From assembly GCA_035577985.1 (NCBI GenBank), contig DATJZY010000120.1, forward strand, positions 1 through 62,104: DNA of 62,104 nt, in the 5' to 3' direction. The stretch is from Candidatus Eisenbacteria bacterium (GTDB lineage Bacteria; Desulfobacterota; Binatia; DP-6). The position numbers and the translations under genes are program-made. Position 1 is the stretch's first letter; every line of letters starts with the position of its first letter. The notes under the pieces were generated by a model. That model saw nothing but the letters and a program-made list of their open reading frames with translations. It did no database searches and was not told the DNA's origin. This document shows, in pieces, positions 17,816 through 25,925 of this stretch.

Positions 17816-17863
17816 CCTCACTGGTCGCCGAAGCACCTGCGAGACCGACGAAGGAGGGAGCTC

Positions 17864-18616
17864 ATGCATTTCGGGAGGAAATTGGCTGCCGTAGCTCTGT
17901 GTACGTTCGTGGCCGGCATGGCTCACGCCGCCGACCAGACGATCCTCGGGAACCAGTTCCTGGTGAAGAACCCGACGGTCGATCCGACCAAGCGCAAGCT
18001 CGTGGTGAAGGGCAAGGAGCTCGGAAGCGCCAACACCATCGTGGGAAACCCCGTCGCCACCGGTGGCTCGCTCGAAGTGCGCGCTCTCGGCACCAACCCG
18101 ACCAGCCAGACGTTCTCGCTGCCGCAGGGAACGAGCGGCATCACCGGCAAGCCGTTCTGGAGCGGTGACGCGGTCAAGGGTTTCAAGTACAAGGATCCGA
18201 AGGGCGAGAACGGCGCCATCAAGGTCGCGCAGATCAAGAAGTCGGCGAGCGGCACGTTCACGATCAAGGTCGTAGGCGCCGGCAAGCTCGGGCTGATCTC
18301 GGTTCTGCCTCCGAACCTCGGCACGAATAGCTGCACGTTGCTCTCTCTGACCGGTGGTGATTCCTACAGCCTCGCGATCGGCGTTCCGACGGGCGCGCAG
18401 ATCGACAACAAGGGGAGCCTCCAATTCAAGGCGAAGAAGCCCACCTCCGAGGCGACGTGCGTGACGACCACCACGTCGACGTCCACGAGCACGTCGACCT
18501 CGACCTCCTCGTCGACGTCGACCTCCACCTCGACCTCGAGCAGCACGACCACCACGACGCTCTACGGCTCGCCGAGCCGGGCCTTCGTGGATCACGTTCT
18601 CGGCCTGCTCGACTGA
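17864..18616 (+). CDS. Secreted Thr/Ser-tailed protein with the W...GFKYKD module (paralogue B)
   Basis: A 250-residue paralogue of the preceding gene. It has a signal peptide (cleavage after AHA, near residue 22), the opening TILGNQFLVKNP, the core FW then GFKYKDPKG, the same Cys placement and a Thr/Ser tail followed by YGSPSRAFVDHVLGLLD. A strong aaggaggg ribosome site fixes the ATG at 17864. It is separated from paralogue A by a terminator and its own promoter, so the two are independently expressed tandem duplicates. The longer C-terminus may provide a membrane or partner contact. Function unknown; likely envelope or extracellular. Confidence 0.8.
   Translation: MHFGRKLAAVALCTFVAGMAHAADQTILGNQFLVKNPTVDPTKRKLVVKGKELGSANTIVGNPVATGGSLEVRALGTNPTSQTFSLPQGTSGITGKPFWSGDAVKGFKYKDPKGENGAIKVAQIKKSASGTFTIKVVGAGKLGLISVLPPNLGTNSCTLLSLTGGDSYSLAIGVPTGAQIDNKGSLQFKAKKPTSEATCVTTTTSTSTSTSTSTSSSTSTSTSTSSSTTTTTLYGSPSRAFVDHVLGLLD
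18461..18561 (+). repeat. Low-complexity Thr/Ser-coding tract
   Basis: Near-repeats of tcgacgtcgacctc encode an alternating Thr/Ser tail of the 17864 gene. It is a likely site for slippage or recombination with the similar tract in the 39.5 kb gene. Confidence 0.8.
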
Positions 18617-18646
18617 TCGAGCCTCAGGCTTCAGCTGACCAACGGG

Positions 18647-18680
18647 ACCCCCGGGGAGTGATCCCCGGGGGTTTCGTCGT
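18647..18680 (+). terminator. Rho-independent terminator overlapping the next gene's start
   Basis: An 11-base-pair stem (18647-18657 with 18662-18672) with a 4-base loop is followed by ttcgtcgttct. It ends the 17864 gene, but the loop contains the GTG (18658) that is the best start for the downstream membrane glycosyltransferase. Confidence 0.75.
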
Positions 18681-20451
18681 TCTGAGCATCGCACTGTGCG
18701 TGCTGGCGCTGCTCGCCGCGGCGCGCGGACTCGTCCGTCACAACACCTGGTACCTCGCCAGCGATCAGTTCGCCTTCCTCACCTTCGCCGACGATCTCCT
18801 GCGCGGGCGCGTCTTCCACGACCCCGCCACGACCGCCCTCCTCGCCGGCCCTCGCGCCCGGGAAGGGGTCTCCCTCGACGCCTACTACCAGACCTACATC
18901 TGGAGGGACGGCGCGCTGTATTCGCGCTATCCGCCGGGCTTTCCCGCCCTCCTCGCGCTCGCGAAGCTCCTGGGCGGGGAGACGGCCCAGCACTGGCTGA
19001 ATCCCGTCCTCTATCTGGTCCTGCTCGCCCTGGTGGCCCGGCTCGGCTGGAAGCTCGCCTGGTCGAGTCCCGCGACGCGACTCGCAGCCGCGGTTGCGAG
19101 CATCTGGGCCCTCCTCGTGATCCCGATCGAGGTCCACTACTGGGGGATCACGGTCGCGCGCGATCTTCCCGCCCACCTGTTGGCCCTCTCGGCCCTCCTC
19201 GCAGCCCTCGGTGGGCATGCCGGCCGGGCCGGGCTGGGCCTGGGGCTCGCGGCGTCGATCCGGCCCGACGCCGCCCTGTGGGCGGTGTCGATAGGCCCCG
19301 CGCTCCGATCTGCCCCCGATCGGGGATCGACGCTGCGGGGGCTGCTCGGCTTCGCCCTCGGGACGCTGCCGTTGTTCGCGTACAACACGATCACCCAGGG
19401 GCACCCCTTCTCCTTCACCCAGGGCAGCGAGTTCCGCTGGCTCTTCGTGTCGGGTGGGCACATGGCCCAGGCATCGCTGCTGGGCGCGGTGAGCCTCGTC
19501 TCGGGTGGCGCGTTTCGGCTGGCGAACTTCCCGGCGACGTTCCCGGCCCACGTCCGCTACCTCGCGACCGGCTTCGGCGCGTTCCTCGTGCTGGCGCTCG
19601 GGACGCTCGGCGTCGGCATCGCACGGCGCCGGCCGATCGCGCCCGCGCTCGGCCCCTATGCCTTCATCGCGTTCCTCTTCTACAGCTGCTGGGGTCACGG
19701 CGATCCGCGCTACCTCGTCGGCGTCTCGCTGTGCCTCATCATCCTCGCGGCGGTCGGCGCCGCCGAGCTCGCAGCCTTCGTCGCGGATGCGGGTGTGCCC
19801 TGGCAGCGGCGAGCGCTCCTCGTCGGCGCGGCCGTCGTCGCCACCCTCGCCTTCGACGCCTGGGTTCCGCGCGATCCGGCGAGGGGCCTGACGGCGCTCG
19901 AACGCGCCGTCACGGCGGCGATCGTCCTGGCGGGAGCGCTGCCGCTCCTGCCCGTGGGTCGCCGCCTCGCCGGGTGGGCACCGATCGTCCCGGCGCTCGC
20001 GTTCGCGTCGTTCGGCATGGCCCGCCTCCTCGGCGCACAGGGCGGATACGACTCCTTCCAGGCGGAGCAGATCGCGCGGGCGCGGGCGGCGGTCGAGTCG
20101 CTCGTGCCGGCGGGCTCGATCGTCCTCACGTCGCCGGCGCTCGGGCGACCCGCCGAGAACATCACGCACTACACGCACGCCGACGCGCACTACGTGGGCG
20201 AGCTGAAGCTGCTGTTCTCCAGCGCCGACCTGGCGCTCGCGCGCTGCGGTCTGAATGGCCGCCGCCTCTTCCTACTCCTCGGCGCGGCGGAGCCTCTGCC
20301 GTTCAAGTTCCCGCGCCAGTGGTGGTCGGCGTCGGAGGTCGCGCGCCGGACCGGCGACGCGCTCCGCGACTGGTTCGTCGATCCCCGGCGGGTGCCCGAA
20401 GGCGCCGTGCTCTACGAGGCGACCATGTCGCCTATTCTGCTTCGTCGGTAG
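18658..20451 (+). CDS. Multi-spanning glycosyltransferase-like membrane protein (GT39/ArnT type)
   Basis: About 597 residues, with around 11-13 predicted membrane helices and a soluble C-terminal domain (from about residue 450). An early loop carries D/R residues (LASDQFAFLTFADDLLRGR) and SRYPPGFPALL, the latter being the Y-P-P-G/P-P-G pattern found in GT39/PMT_2 relatives. The family transfers sugars from polyprenyl phosphate to lipid or protein in the inner membrane. The start is uncertain: GTG at 18658 lies inside the preceding terminator loop, and GTG at 18700 is an alternative. The Ser/Thr-rich exported proteins next door might be O-glycosylation substrates; this is inference. Confidence 0.75.
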   Translation: MIPGGFVVLSIALCVLALLAAARGLVRHNTWYLASDQFAFLTFADDLLRGRVFHDPATTALLAGPRAREGVSLDAYYQTYIWRDGALYSRYPPGFPALLALAKLLGGETAQHWLNPVLYLVLLALVARLGWKLAWSSPATRLAAAVASIWALLVIPIEVHYWGITVARDLPAHLLALSALLAALGGHAGRAGLGLGLAASIRPDAALWAVSIGPALRSAPDRGSTLRGLLGFALGTLPLFAYNTITQGHPFSFTQGSEFRWLFVSGGHMAQASLLGAVSLVSGGAFRLANFPATFPAHVRYLATGFGAFLVLALGTLGVGIARRRPIAPALGPYAFIAFLFYSCWGHGDPRYLVGVSLCLIILAAVGAAELAAFVADAGVPWQRRALLVGAAVVATLAFDAWVPRDPARGLTALERAVTAAIVLAGALPLLPVGRRLAGWAPIVPALAFASFGMARLLGAQGGYDSFQAEQIARARAAVESLVPAGSIVLTSPALGRPAENITHYTHADAHYVGELKLLFSSADLALARCGLNGRRLFLLLGAAEPLPFKFPRQWWSASEVARRTGDALRDWFVDPRRVPEGAVLYEATMSPILLRR

Positions 20452-20845
20452 GCGGCGGCGCCTCGCGCGCGGGCTTGGTCGGCGCGGCGGGCGGCTGCGG
20501 CGACGTCGAGGGTCGTTCGGGAGGGCGCTCCTCGCGCCGGCCACGCACCGGCCCCTTGCCCGTCCGCGCGGGAGCGGGCGGCGCGGCCGGCTCCAGCGGC
20601 TCGTCCTTGCGCTCGTGCTCCTCGTCGGCGGGCTCTTCGCCGTCGTGCTCGGGCGGCGCGGTTTCGGTCTCGTCGCCCGGCACCTTGGGCGCACCCACGT
20701 CCTCCGCCCACTCGCGCTCGAGGGTCTTCGACCGCTCGGGAATGCCCTCGCCCAGCGGCGCCGTCTCGAGCAGCTTGTCGTCGTCCTCCTGGGCGGCGAC
20801 GGACACGGCGAGCGCGAGGAAGAGCGCCAGCGCGAGCACCCGCAT
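20432..20845 (-). CDS. Exported acidic, proline-rich protein
   Basis: A 137-residue protein with a signal peptide (cleavage after VAA, residue 19), then a disordered sequence rich in Glu, Pro, Asp and Arg without cysteines. The 3' end overlaps the convergent glycosyltransferase gene by 20 bases. A function cannot be read from the sequence; such proteins are often periplasmic spacers. The signal peptide and plausible codon use are the only support for it being real. Confidence 0.55.
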   Translation of the reverse strand: MRVLALALFLALAVSVAAQEDDDKLLETAPLGEGIPERSKTLEREWAEDVGAPKVPGDETETAPPEHDGEEPADEEHERKDEPLEPAAPPAPARTGKGPVRGRREERPPERPSTSPQPPAAPTKPAREAPPPTDEAE

Positions 20846-20899
20846 CGCGCTCCGCCTAGCCGCTGGGACGACGGGGGTCAACGCGCAACGAGGCGGGCG

Positions 20900-21838
20900 C
20901 TACTTCTCGAGCTCCTCGCGAATCGAGTACAGCTTCTGCCGCGCGTCGATGATGGGCGCGTCCAGGTTGCGGCGGTGGTTGGCGAAGAGCCCCGCCGGCC
21001 CGCCGTCGAGCACGACCAGCGGCTTCGTCGACGCCGCGCGGCCGAGCGCCGCGGCGACCTCCGAGAGGAGCTGCTTCAGCGCCGGACGGTTGATCAGGTC
21101 GTCGGCGTACTCGCGTGCCACCGCGAGGGTCAGATGGTGGAGCGCATGGGCGACGCCCTGCGCGTGATAGTAGTAGTCGTCGGTCTTGAGGATCGACACG
21201 GGCGATCCGTCGGCCTCGGTCTCCTTGAAGAGGCTCGCATGCGCGTCGCCCAGCAGGTCGCCCCAGCTCTGGAAGAGCCGGATCAGCTCGACGTTCCGGC
21301 CCTCGATCGGCTTCGAGCGCGGCGGCGTCGTGTGCAGCCCGTCGACGTACGCGCGCAGCGCGCGTACGCCCTCGCGCAGCTTGCTCTCCGCCGACGGCAG
21401 CATGAGCCGCTGCATGTCGTTGCGGAACGCGGTGTCGGCCGCGACCAGGTTCGGATCGTACTCGGTCGCCGACACTTTCGTCAGGTGATCCTTCAGCACG
21501 CGCGTGCTCTCGCGGACCGCCACGAGGATCCCGAGCTGGCGATTGGCGTTGTTGTCGGCCCACAGGCGCGGGCCCCACAGGATGAAGTCGTTCGGCCGCC
21601 ACCCCGAGAGGCCCTTCAGCTCGTGCTCGACCAGCTCCGCCAACGTCGTGGCGTAGATCTCGCCCCGCACGAAAGGCGTCCCGTCGGGATACCGCTCCGC
21701 GATCGAGAACGGCAGCACGTCGTGCCCGTTCTGCGTCACGTGCAGGACGATGGGCCCGGCCGCGGCCAGGACGAGCAGCAGGAGGGCGAGGGCGAGCGCG
21801 GAGCGCAACGAGTGCTTCCGTAGCAGAAGGCCCCGCAT
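20900..21838 (-). CDS. DUF2333 family membrane-anchored protein
   Basis: A 312-residue protein with one N-terminal membrane segment (about 14-32) and a large helical extracytoplasmic domain. The order WRPNDFILWGPRLWADNNANRQLG, then EYDPNLVAADTAFRND, and LFQSWGDLLGDAHASLF is the DUF2333 family signature. The family is of unknown function and found in Gram-negatives. The ATG at 21838 fits the membrane segment; the longer reading upstream overlaps the divergent gene at 21893. Divergent with the NTF2-like gene across 54 bases. Confidence 0.85.
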   Translation of the reverse strand: MRGLLLRKHSLRSALALALLLLVLAAAGPIVLHVTQNGHDVLPFSIAERYPDGTPFVRGEIYATTLAELVEHELKGLSGWRPNDFILWGPRLWADNNANRQLGILVAVRESTRVLKDHLTKVSATEYDPNLVAADTAFRNDMQRLMLPSAESKLREGVRALRAYVDGLHTTPPRSKPIEGRNVELIRLFQSWGDLLGDAHASLFKETEADGSPVSILKTDDYYYHAQGVAHALHHLTLAVAREYADDLINRPALKQLLSEVAAALGRAASTKPLVVLDGGPAGLFANHRRNLDAPIIDARQKLYSIREELEK

Positions 21839-21892
21839 CCGGGAACCTGCCGGCGTTGACGGCGCCGGAGGCCGCCGGATAGTGGATCCGAC

Positions 21893-22435
21893 ATGACGCC
21901 CGCCGACCTGGTCGAGATCGAGCTCATCAAGCGCCTCAAGTACAAGTACATGCGCTGCCTCGACCAGAAGCGATGGGACGAGATGGCGGACTGCTTCACC
22001 GACGACGCCGTCGCCGCGTACAGCGGCGGCAAGTACACGTACGAGGGCCGCGACGCGATCCTCGCGTTCTTTCGCGCCTCCATGGGCTCGACGAGCTTCC
22101 TGTCGAGCCACCGCGTGCATCACCCCGAGATCGACCTCACGAGCCCGACGACGGCGACCGGCACCTGGGCGCTCGAGGACGTGGTGGTGGACGCGCAGCG
22201 CGACTTCAGCCTGCGCGGCGCGGCCTTCTACACCGACGAGTACGTGAAGGAAGCCGGCCGCTGGAAGATCCGCCGCACGTCGTATCTCCGCTCGTACGAG
22301 GAGATCCAGATGCGCAGCCAGCCGACCCCGCCGCAGCTCACCGCGAGCTGGTGGGACACCGGCGGGCAGAGCCAGCTTCCCCTGCCAGAGCACGTGGCCA
22401 ACCTGCCGCGCTCGAGCCTGCGCGACCGGCGATGA
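21893..22435 (+). CDS. SnoaL/NTF2-like protein (dehydratase/isomerase fold)
   Basis: A 180-residue cone-fold protein. The opening helix VEIELIKRLKYKYMRCLDQKRWDEM, then CFTDDAV and the GRDAILAFF segment match the SnoaL-like family that includes the bile-acid dehydratase BaiE and polyketide cyclases. A His/Asp set (HRVHHPEIDL) could be catalytic. The 3' end overlaps the next gene by 4 bases (ATGA). Substrate unknown; with SDRs and acyl-CoA dehydrogenases nearby, a role in steroid or lipid breakdown is possible but unproven. Confidence 0.8.
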   Translation: MTPADLVEIELIKRLKYKYMRCLDQKRWDEMADCFTDDAVAAYSGGKYTYEGRDAILAFFRASMGSTSFLSSHRVHHPEIDLTSPTTATGTWALEDVVVDAQRDFSLRGAAFYTDEYVKEAGRWKIRRTSYLRSYEEIQMRSQPTPPQLTASWWDTGGQSQLPLPEHVANLPRSSLRDRR

Positions 22436-23109
22436 CGCAAGTTCTCCGGCTCGTCTGCTTCGTGCTGATCGCGTCGGCGTGCGCGCGCAGCCCCTACACC
22501 GGCCGCATGCAGTCGATGGGCGTCGACGAGAGCGAAGCCATGGAGCTCGCCGACCGCGCCGCCGAACAGTATCGGCGTCGCATCAAGCCCGTCGCCGACC
22601 CCGCCGTCACCGAGCGCGCGAACCGCGTCGCGACGCGCCTCGTCGCCGCCGCCAAGAACGGCCCCGCCGGCGAGCGAGCGGCGCGTTTGCCCTGGGAGGT
22701 CGTCGTGGCCGAAGGCGTCGACACCAACGTCGCGGTGCTCGAGAACGGCAAGATCTTCGTCGGCGCCGCCCTCCTGCGCGTGGCGCGGACCGACGCCGAG
22801 CTCGCCGGGCCGCTCGGCAACGCCGTGGCACAGGTGATCCTTCGGCATCCGAGCGAGCGGGCGAAGCCCCGCATCATCCCGCAGATGCTCGCGATGACGG
22901 AGACGTCGGAGCCGGAGGGCCCCTCGCCGCTCGAGACCGAGCAGGAGAACGAGGCCGACTACGTCGGCCTGCTCCTCGCCGCCGAGGCCGGCTACGATCC
23001 GGACCAGGTCCTCCCGATCTACGACCGCTTGGGCGAAAGCGCGCGCGCCGATCGCCTCCGCAAGCGCCTCCCGGAGCTCAGGGACACGCTGTCCGCGGCG
23101 AGCGGATGA
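22432..23109 (+). CDS. M48-type metallopeptidase-like lipoprotein lacking the zinc motif
   Basis: A 225-residue protein. Lipoprotein signal IASAC (Cys17 or nearby) then SPYTGRMQ, typical of M48 lipoproteins (BepA/YcaL/LoiP relatives). The family motif HExxH, expected at 130-134, is NAVAQ, so both His and the catalytic Glu are missing; the later ENEADYVGL...AGYDPD segment (third zinc ligand region, E174) is kept. It should be an inactive scaffold. The ATG overlaps the stop of the upstream NTF2-like gene (ATGA), giving coupled expression. Confidence 0.75.
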   Translation: MTQVLRLVCFVLIASACARSPYTGRMQSMGVDESEAMELADRAAEQYRRRIKPVADPAVTERANRVATRLVAAAKNGPAGERAARLPWEVVVAEGVDTNVAVLENGKIFVGAALLRVARTDAELAGPLGNAVAQVILRHPSERAKPRIIPQMLAMTETSEPEGPSPLETEQENEADYVGLLLAAEAGYDPDQVLPIYDRLGESARADRLRKRLPELRDTLSAASG

Positions 23110-23146
23110 CCGGTCGTGCGTGCCGCCAAAGCTACGCCCTCGCCCC

Positions 23147-23171
23147 CGAGCCAAGACGAAGTCCTGGCTCG
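23147..23171. other. Intergenic hairpin between convergent genes
   Basis: An 11-base-pair arm pair (23147-23157 with 23161-23171) around gaa, with one mismatch, and core gacgaagtc. A perfect relative with the same core in reverse (gacttcgtc) lies at 61828. It could act as a bidirectional terminator, although T-runs are absent. Confidence 0.5.
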
Positions 23172-23176
23172 CCGCC

Positions 23177-23926
23177 TCAGTAGCGGCCGCCCGAGACGTG
23201 GATGGTCTCGGCGGTCACGTACTCCGCGTCGTCCGAGGCGAGGAACGCCGCGACCCCCGCCACGTCCTCGGCCTTGCCGAGGCGCGGGATCGGCAGCGTC
23301 GGCGCGATGCGCTCGACCAGGTCCTTGTAGTGCGGGAGCGAGGTCACGCCGGGCGTCGCGATGACGCCGGGCGCGATGCAGTTGACGGTGACGCCGAACT
23401 TGCCGAGCTCGAAGGCGAGCGAGCGCGAGAGGCCGATTACGCCCGCCTTCGACGCCGAGTAGTTCGTCTGGCCCTTGTTCCCGAGGTGCGCGCGCGAGCT
23501 CATGTTGATGACGCGGCCCCACTTCTTCGCCACCATGGGCGGCGTGCCGTACTTGCAGCACAGGAACGTGCCGCGGAGGTTCAGGTTCACGACCGCGTCG
23601 AAGTCGGCCGCCGACATGTCGCGCATGAGCTTGTCGCGCGTGATGCCGGCGTTGTTCACGAGCACGTCGAGCGAGCCCATCTCCTTCACGGCGCGCTCCA
23701 TGAGCTCGACGACGAAGCGCTCGTCCGTGACGCTGCCGGCGACAGCGAGCGCCCGGCTGCCGGCCGCACGCACCAGCTCGGCCGTGTGTCCGGCCGTCTC
23801 GGCGTTGAGATCGTTCACCACCACACCGGCGATCCCCTCGCGCGCGAAGCGCACGGCGATGGCCTCGCCGAGCCCCTGCCCCGCGCCGGTCACGACCGCG
23901 ATCTTGCCCTGCAAACGTGCCGACAT
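23177..23926 (-). CDS. FabG-like 3-oxoacyl reductase / SDR
   Basis: A 249-residue classical SDR. Coenzyme motif TGAGQGLG, then NNAG, and the catalytic Ser-Tyr-Lys (INMSSRAHLG, then NYSASKAG). The domain end (FLASDDAEYVTAETIHVSGG) is like 3-oxoacyl-ACP reductases and hydroxyacyl-CoA dehydrogenases. It is 14 bases downstream of the acyl-CoA dehydrogenase on the same strand with a ggagg ribosome site, and together they could carry out two steps of an acyl-CoA oxidation. Substrate chain is unknown. Confidence 0.88.
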   Translation of the reverse strand: MSARLQGKIAVVTGAGQGLGEAIAVRFAREGIAGVVVNDLNAETAGHTAELVRAAGSRALAVAGSVTDERFVVELMERAVKEMGSLDVLVNNAGITRDKLMRDMSAADFDAVVNLNLRGTFLCCKYGTPPMVAKKWGRVINMSSRAHLGNKGQTNYSASKAGVIGLSRSLAFELGKFGVTVNCIAPGVIATPGVTSLPHYKDLVERIAPTLPIPRLGKAEDVAGVAAFLASDDAEYVTAETIHVSGGRY

Positions 23927-23940
23927 GCGTCCTCCGAAGC

Positions 23941-25077
23941 TCAGCGTATGGCGTCGATGCCGAGGAGCTCCCGGCCGATGACGAGCTGTTGGATCTGCGT
24001 CGTGCCCTCGGCGAGCGTCAGATGCCGCAGGTCGCGGTAGTAGCGCTCGACCGGGAACTCGCGCGTGTAGCCGTAGCCGCCGTGGATCTGGATGGCGAGC
24101 TTCGCGACCCGCTGGCCCGACTCGGTGGCGAAGAGCTTCGCCTGCGACGACTCGAGCACGCCCTTCTCGCCCCGCGAGAGCGCGGCCGCCGCGCGATACG
24201 CCATGAGCCGGCTCGCGTCGGTCAGGTTCGCCATCTCGGCGATCATCGCCTGCACGAGCTGGAAGCCGCCGATCGTCTTGCCGAACTGCTTGCGCTCCTT
24301 CGCATAGCGCACCGACGCGTCGAGCGCCGCGCGGGCGAGGCCGATGGCCGCGAACGCGACCGCGCAGCGTCCCTGCGCGAGCCCGCGGAGCGCCAGCCGC
24401 AGCCCCTTTCCCCGCTCGCCGACGAGGTTCCGTTTCGGCACGAGCACGTCCTCGAACGACAGCTCGGCGAGCGGCGTCGCGAGGTTGCCCATCTTCTCGA
24501 GCGCGCGCGCCTCGAACGGCGACTCGCGCCGGTCGACGATGAAGCCGGTCGGACCCGCGTCGCGCACCTTCGCGATCACGAGGCCGACGTCGGCCACGGT
24601 GCCGTTCGTGATGAGCGTCTTCGTCCCGCGCAGGCGATAGGCGTCGCCCGCCTCCTCGGCGACCAGCTCCACGCCGGAGGCGTCCGAGCCGACGTTCGGC
24701 TCCGTGAGGCCGAAGAACGCGATCAGCGCGCCGCCGGTGAGACCCGGGAGGTACGCCGCCCGCTGCTCGGGCGTGCCGGCCTCGGCGATGATCCCCGTCA
24801 CCATGTTGTGCGTGGTGACCGAGCTGCGCAGCGATCCCCAGCAGTAGGCCAGCTCCTCGACGAGCACGAGATAGGACGTGAAGTCGAGCCCGTGCCCCCC
24901 GTGCTCGGACGACACGGTCGCCCCGACGAACCCGAGCTCCGCCAGACGCGGATAGAGATCGCGCGGGAACTGCTGCTTCGCCTCCGCCTCCGCCACCCGC
25001 GGCGCCACCTCCCGCTCGAGAAACCGCCGCGCCGTATCGCGCAGCAGCTTCTGCTCGTCCGTCAGCTCGAAATCCAT
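23941..25077 (-). CDS. Acyl-CoA dehydrogenase
   Basis: A 378-residue flavoenzyme, the normal length. Opening MDFELTDEQKLLRDTARRF, FAD-contact motif GLTEPNVGSD, RKQFGKTI and HGGYGYTREFPVERYYRD are all as expected. The active-site Glu is present in LAEGTTQIQ. It oxidises acyl-CoA thioesters at the alpha-beta carbons, passing electrons to ETF. The start at 25077 matches the family N-terminus; the longer reading continues into the repeat-like region upstream. First gene of the operon with the SDR at 23177. Confidence 0.94.
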   Translation of the reverse strand: MDFELTDEQKLLRDTARRFLEREVAPRVAEAEAKQQFPRDLYPRLAELGFVGATVSSEHGGHGLDFTSYLVLVEELAYCWGSLRSSVTTHNMVTGIIAEAGTPEQRAAYLPGLTGGALIAFFGLTEPNVGSDASGVELVAEEAGDAYRLRGTKTLITNGTVADVGLVIAKVRDAGPTGFIVDRRESPFEARALEKMGNLATPLAELSFEDVLVPKRNLVGERGKGLRLALRGLAQGRCAVAFAAIGLARAALDASVRYAKERKQFGKTIGGFQLVQAMIAEMANLTDASRLMAYRAAAALSRGEKGVLESSQAKLFATESGQRVAKLAIQIHGGYGYTREFPVERYYRDLRHLTLAEGTTQIQQLVIGRELLGIDAIR

Positions 25078-25161
25078 GGGAACTGCGGTTTGTAGAATCC
25101 CGCCCGAGACCGCGTCAAGGACGCACGTGCAGTGCCGTGCGATGCGAAGCGAGCGGCGCGA

Positions 25162-25295
25162 GCGGCCCGGCGGGGCGAGGCGTGAGCGAGCCCGCAGGGC
25201 CCTGCGCGCGCTTCGGTTGGCGGGTGTGACGTCGCGGCCCACGAGGCGCGCGTGGCCCGAGGACCGCGAGCGAACGCCTCGCCCCGCCGGGCCGC
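25162..25295. repeat. Perfect 22-base inverted repeat flanking a GC-rich loop
   Basis: The 22-base sequence at 25162-25183 is exactly the reverse complement of 25274-25295, with about 90 bases between. It occupies most of the 296-base gap between the divergent acyl-CoA dehydrogenase and sufT genes. No ORF or transposase is inside. Confidence 0.75.
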
Positions 25296-25373
25296 CCGCG
25301 CCGCCGGTCGCCGCCACCACGCACCGAACGCCGCCTTGCACGAGCCGCGCGAAGGGCAGATGTATGGAACGTC

Positions 25374-25919
25374 ATGGCAATGGAACGGATCGAGCTCGGC
25401 AGAGACTGCGAGGCCGTACAGATTCCGATCGGCACCGCGGTCACGCTCGAGAAGGGCACCGAGGTCTACCTCATGCAGTCGCTCGGCGGCTCCTACACGG
25501 TGCAGGCGCCGGCCTATGGCGGGCTCTTCCGGATCGCCGGGCGCGACGCCGACGCGATCGGGAAGGAACCCCTGCCCGATCCGGTGGCGACGGCCACGGC
25601 CGAGAGCGGCAGCCTCGAGAGCCAGGTGTGGAGCATGCTGAAGACGTGCTTCGACCCCGAGATCCCGGTGAACATCGTCGACCTCGGCCTCGTGTACGAC
25701 ATGCGCATCAGCCCAGAGGGCGACGGCAGCCGCGTCGACGTCCAGATGACGCTCACGGCGCAGGGCTGCGGCATGGGCACGTCGATCGCCGCCGACGCGC
25801 GCCACAAGATCCTGGCGCTGCCGGGCGTGACCGACGCGAACGTCGAGATCGTGTGGGATCCCCCGTGGACGCCGCAGATGATCTCGCCCGAGGGGCGCGA
25901 GCGCCTCGGGATGGCCTGA
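25374..25919 (+). CDS. sufT: Putative Fe-S cluster assembly protein SufT
   Basis: A 181-residue protein. N-terminal beta domain (about 1-75, opening with RIELGRDCEAVQIPIG, then the LEKGTEVYLMQSLGGSYTV segment) followed by an MIP18/DUF59 domain (WSMLKTCFDPEIPVNIVDLGLVY), with the conserved Cys in QGCGMG. This matches SufT, an accessory factor in Fe-S cluster delivery. No other suf/isc gene is in the window, and it is isolated here between the acyl-CoA dehydrogenase operon and the NYN-LOTUS gene. Confidence 0.88.
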   Translation: MAMERIELGRDCEAVQIPIGTAVTLEKGTEVYLMQSLGGSYTVQAPAYGGLFRIAGRDADAIGKEPLPDPVATATAESGSLESQVWSMLKTCFDPEIPVNIVDLGLVYDMRISPEGDGSRVDVQMTLTAQGCGMGTSIAADARHKILALPGVTDANVEIVWDPPWTPQMISPEGRERLGMA

Positions 25920-25925
25920 GCGCGA

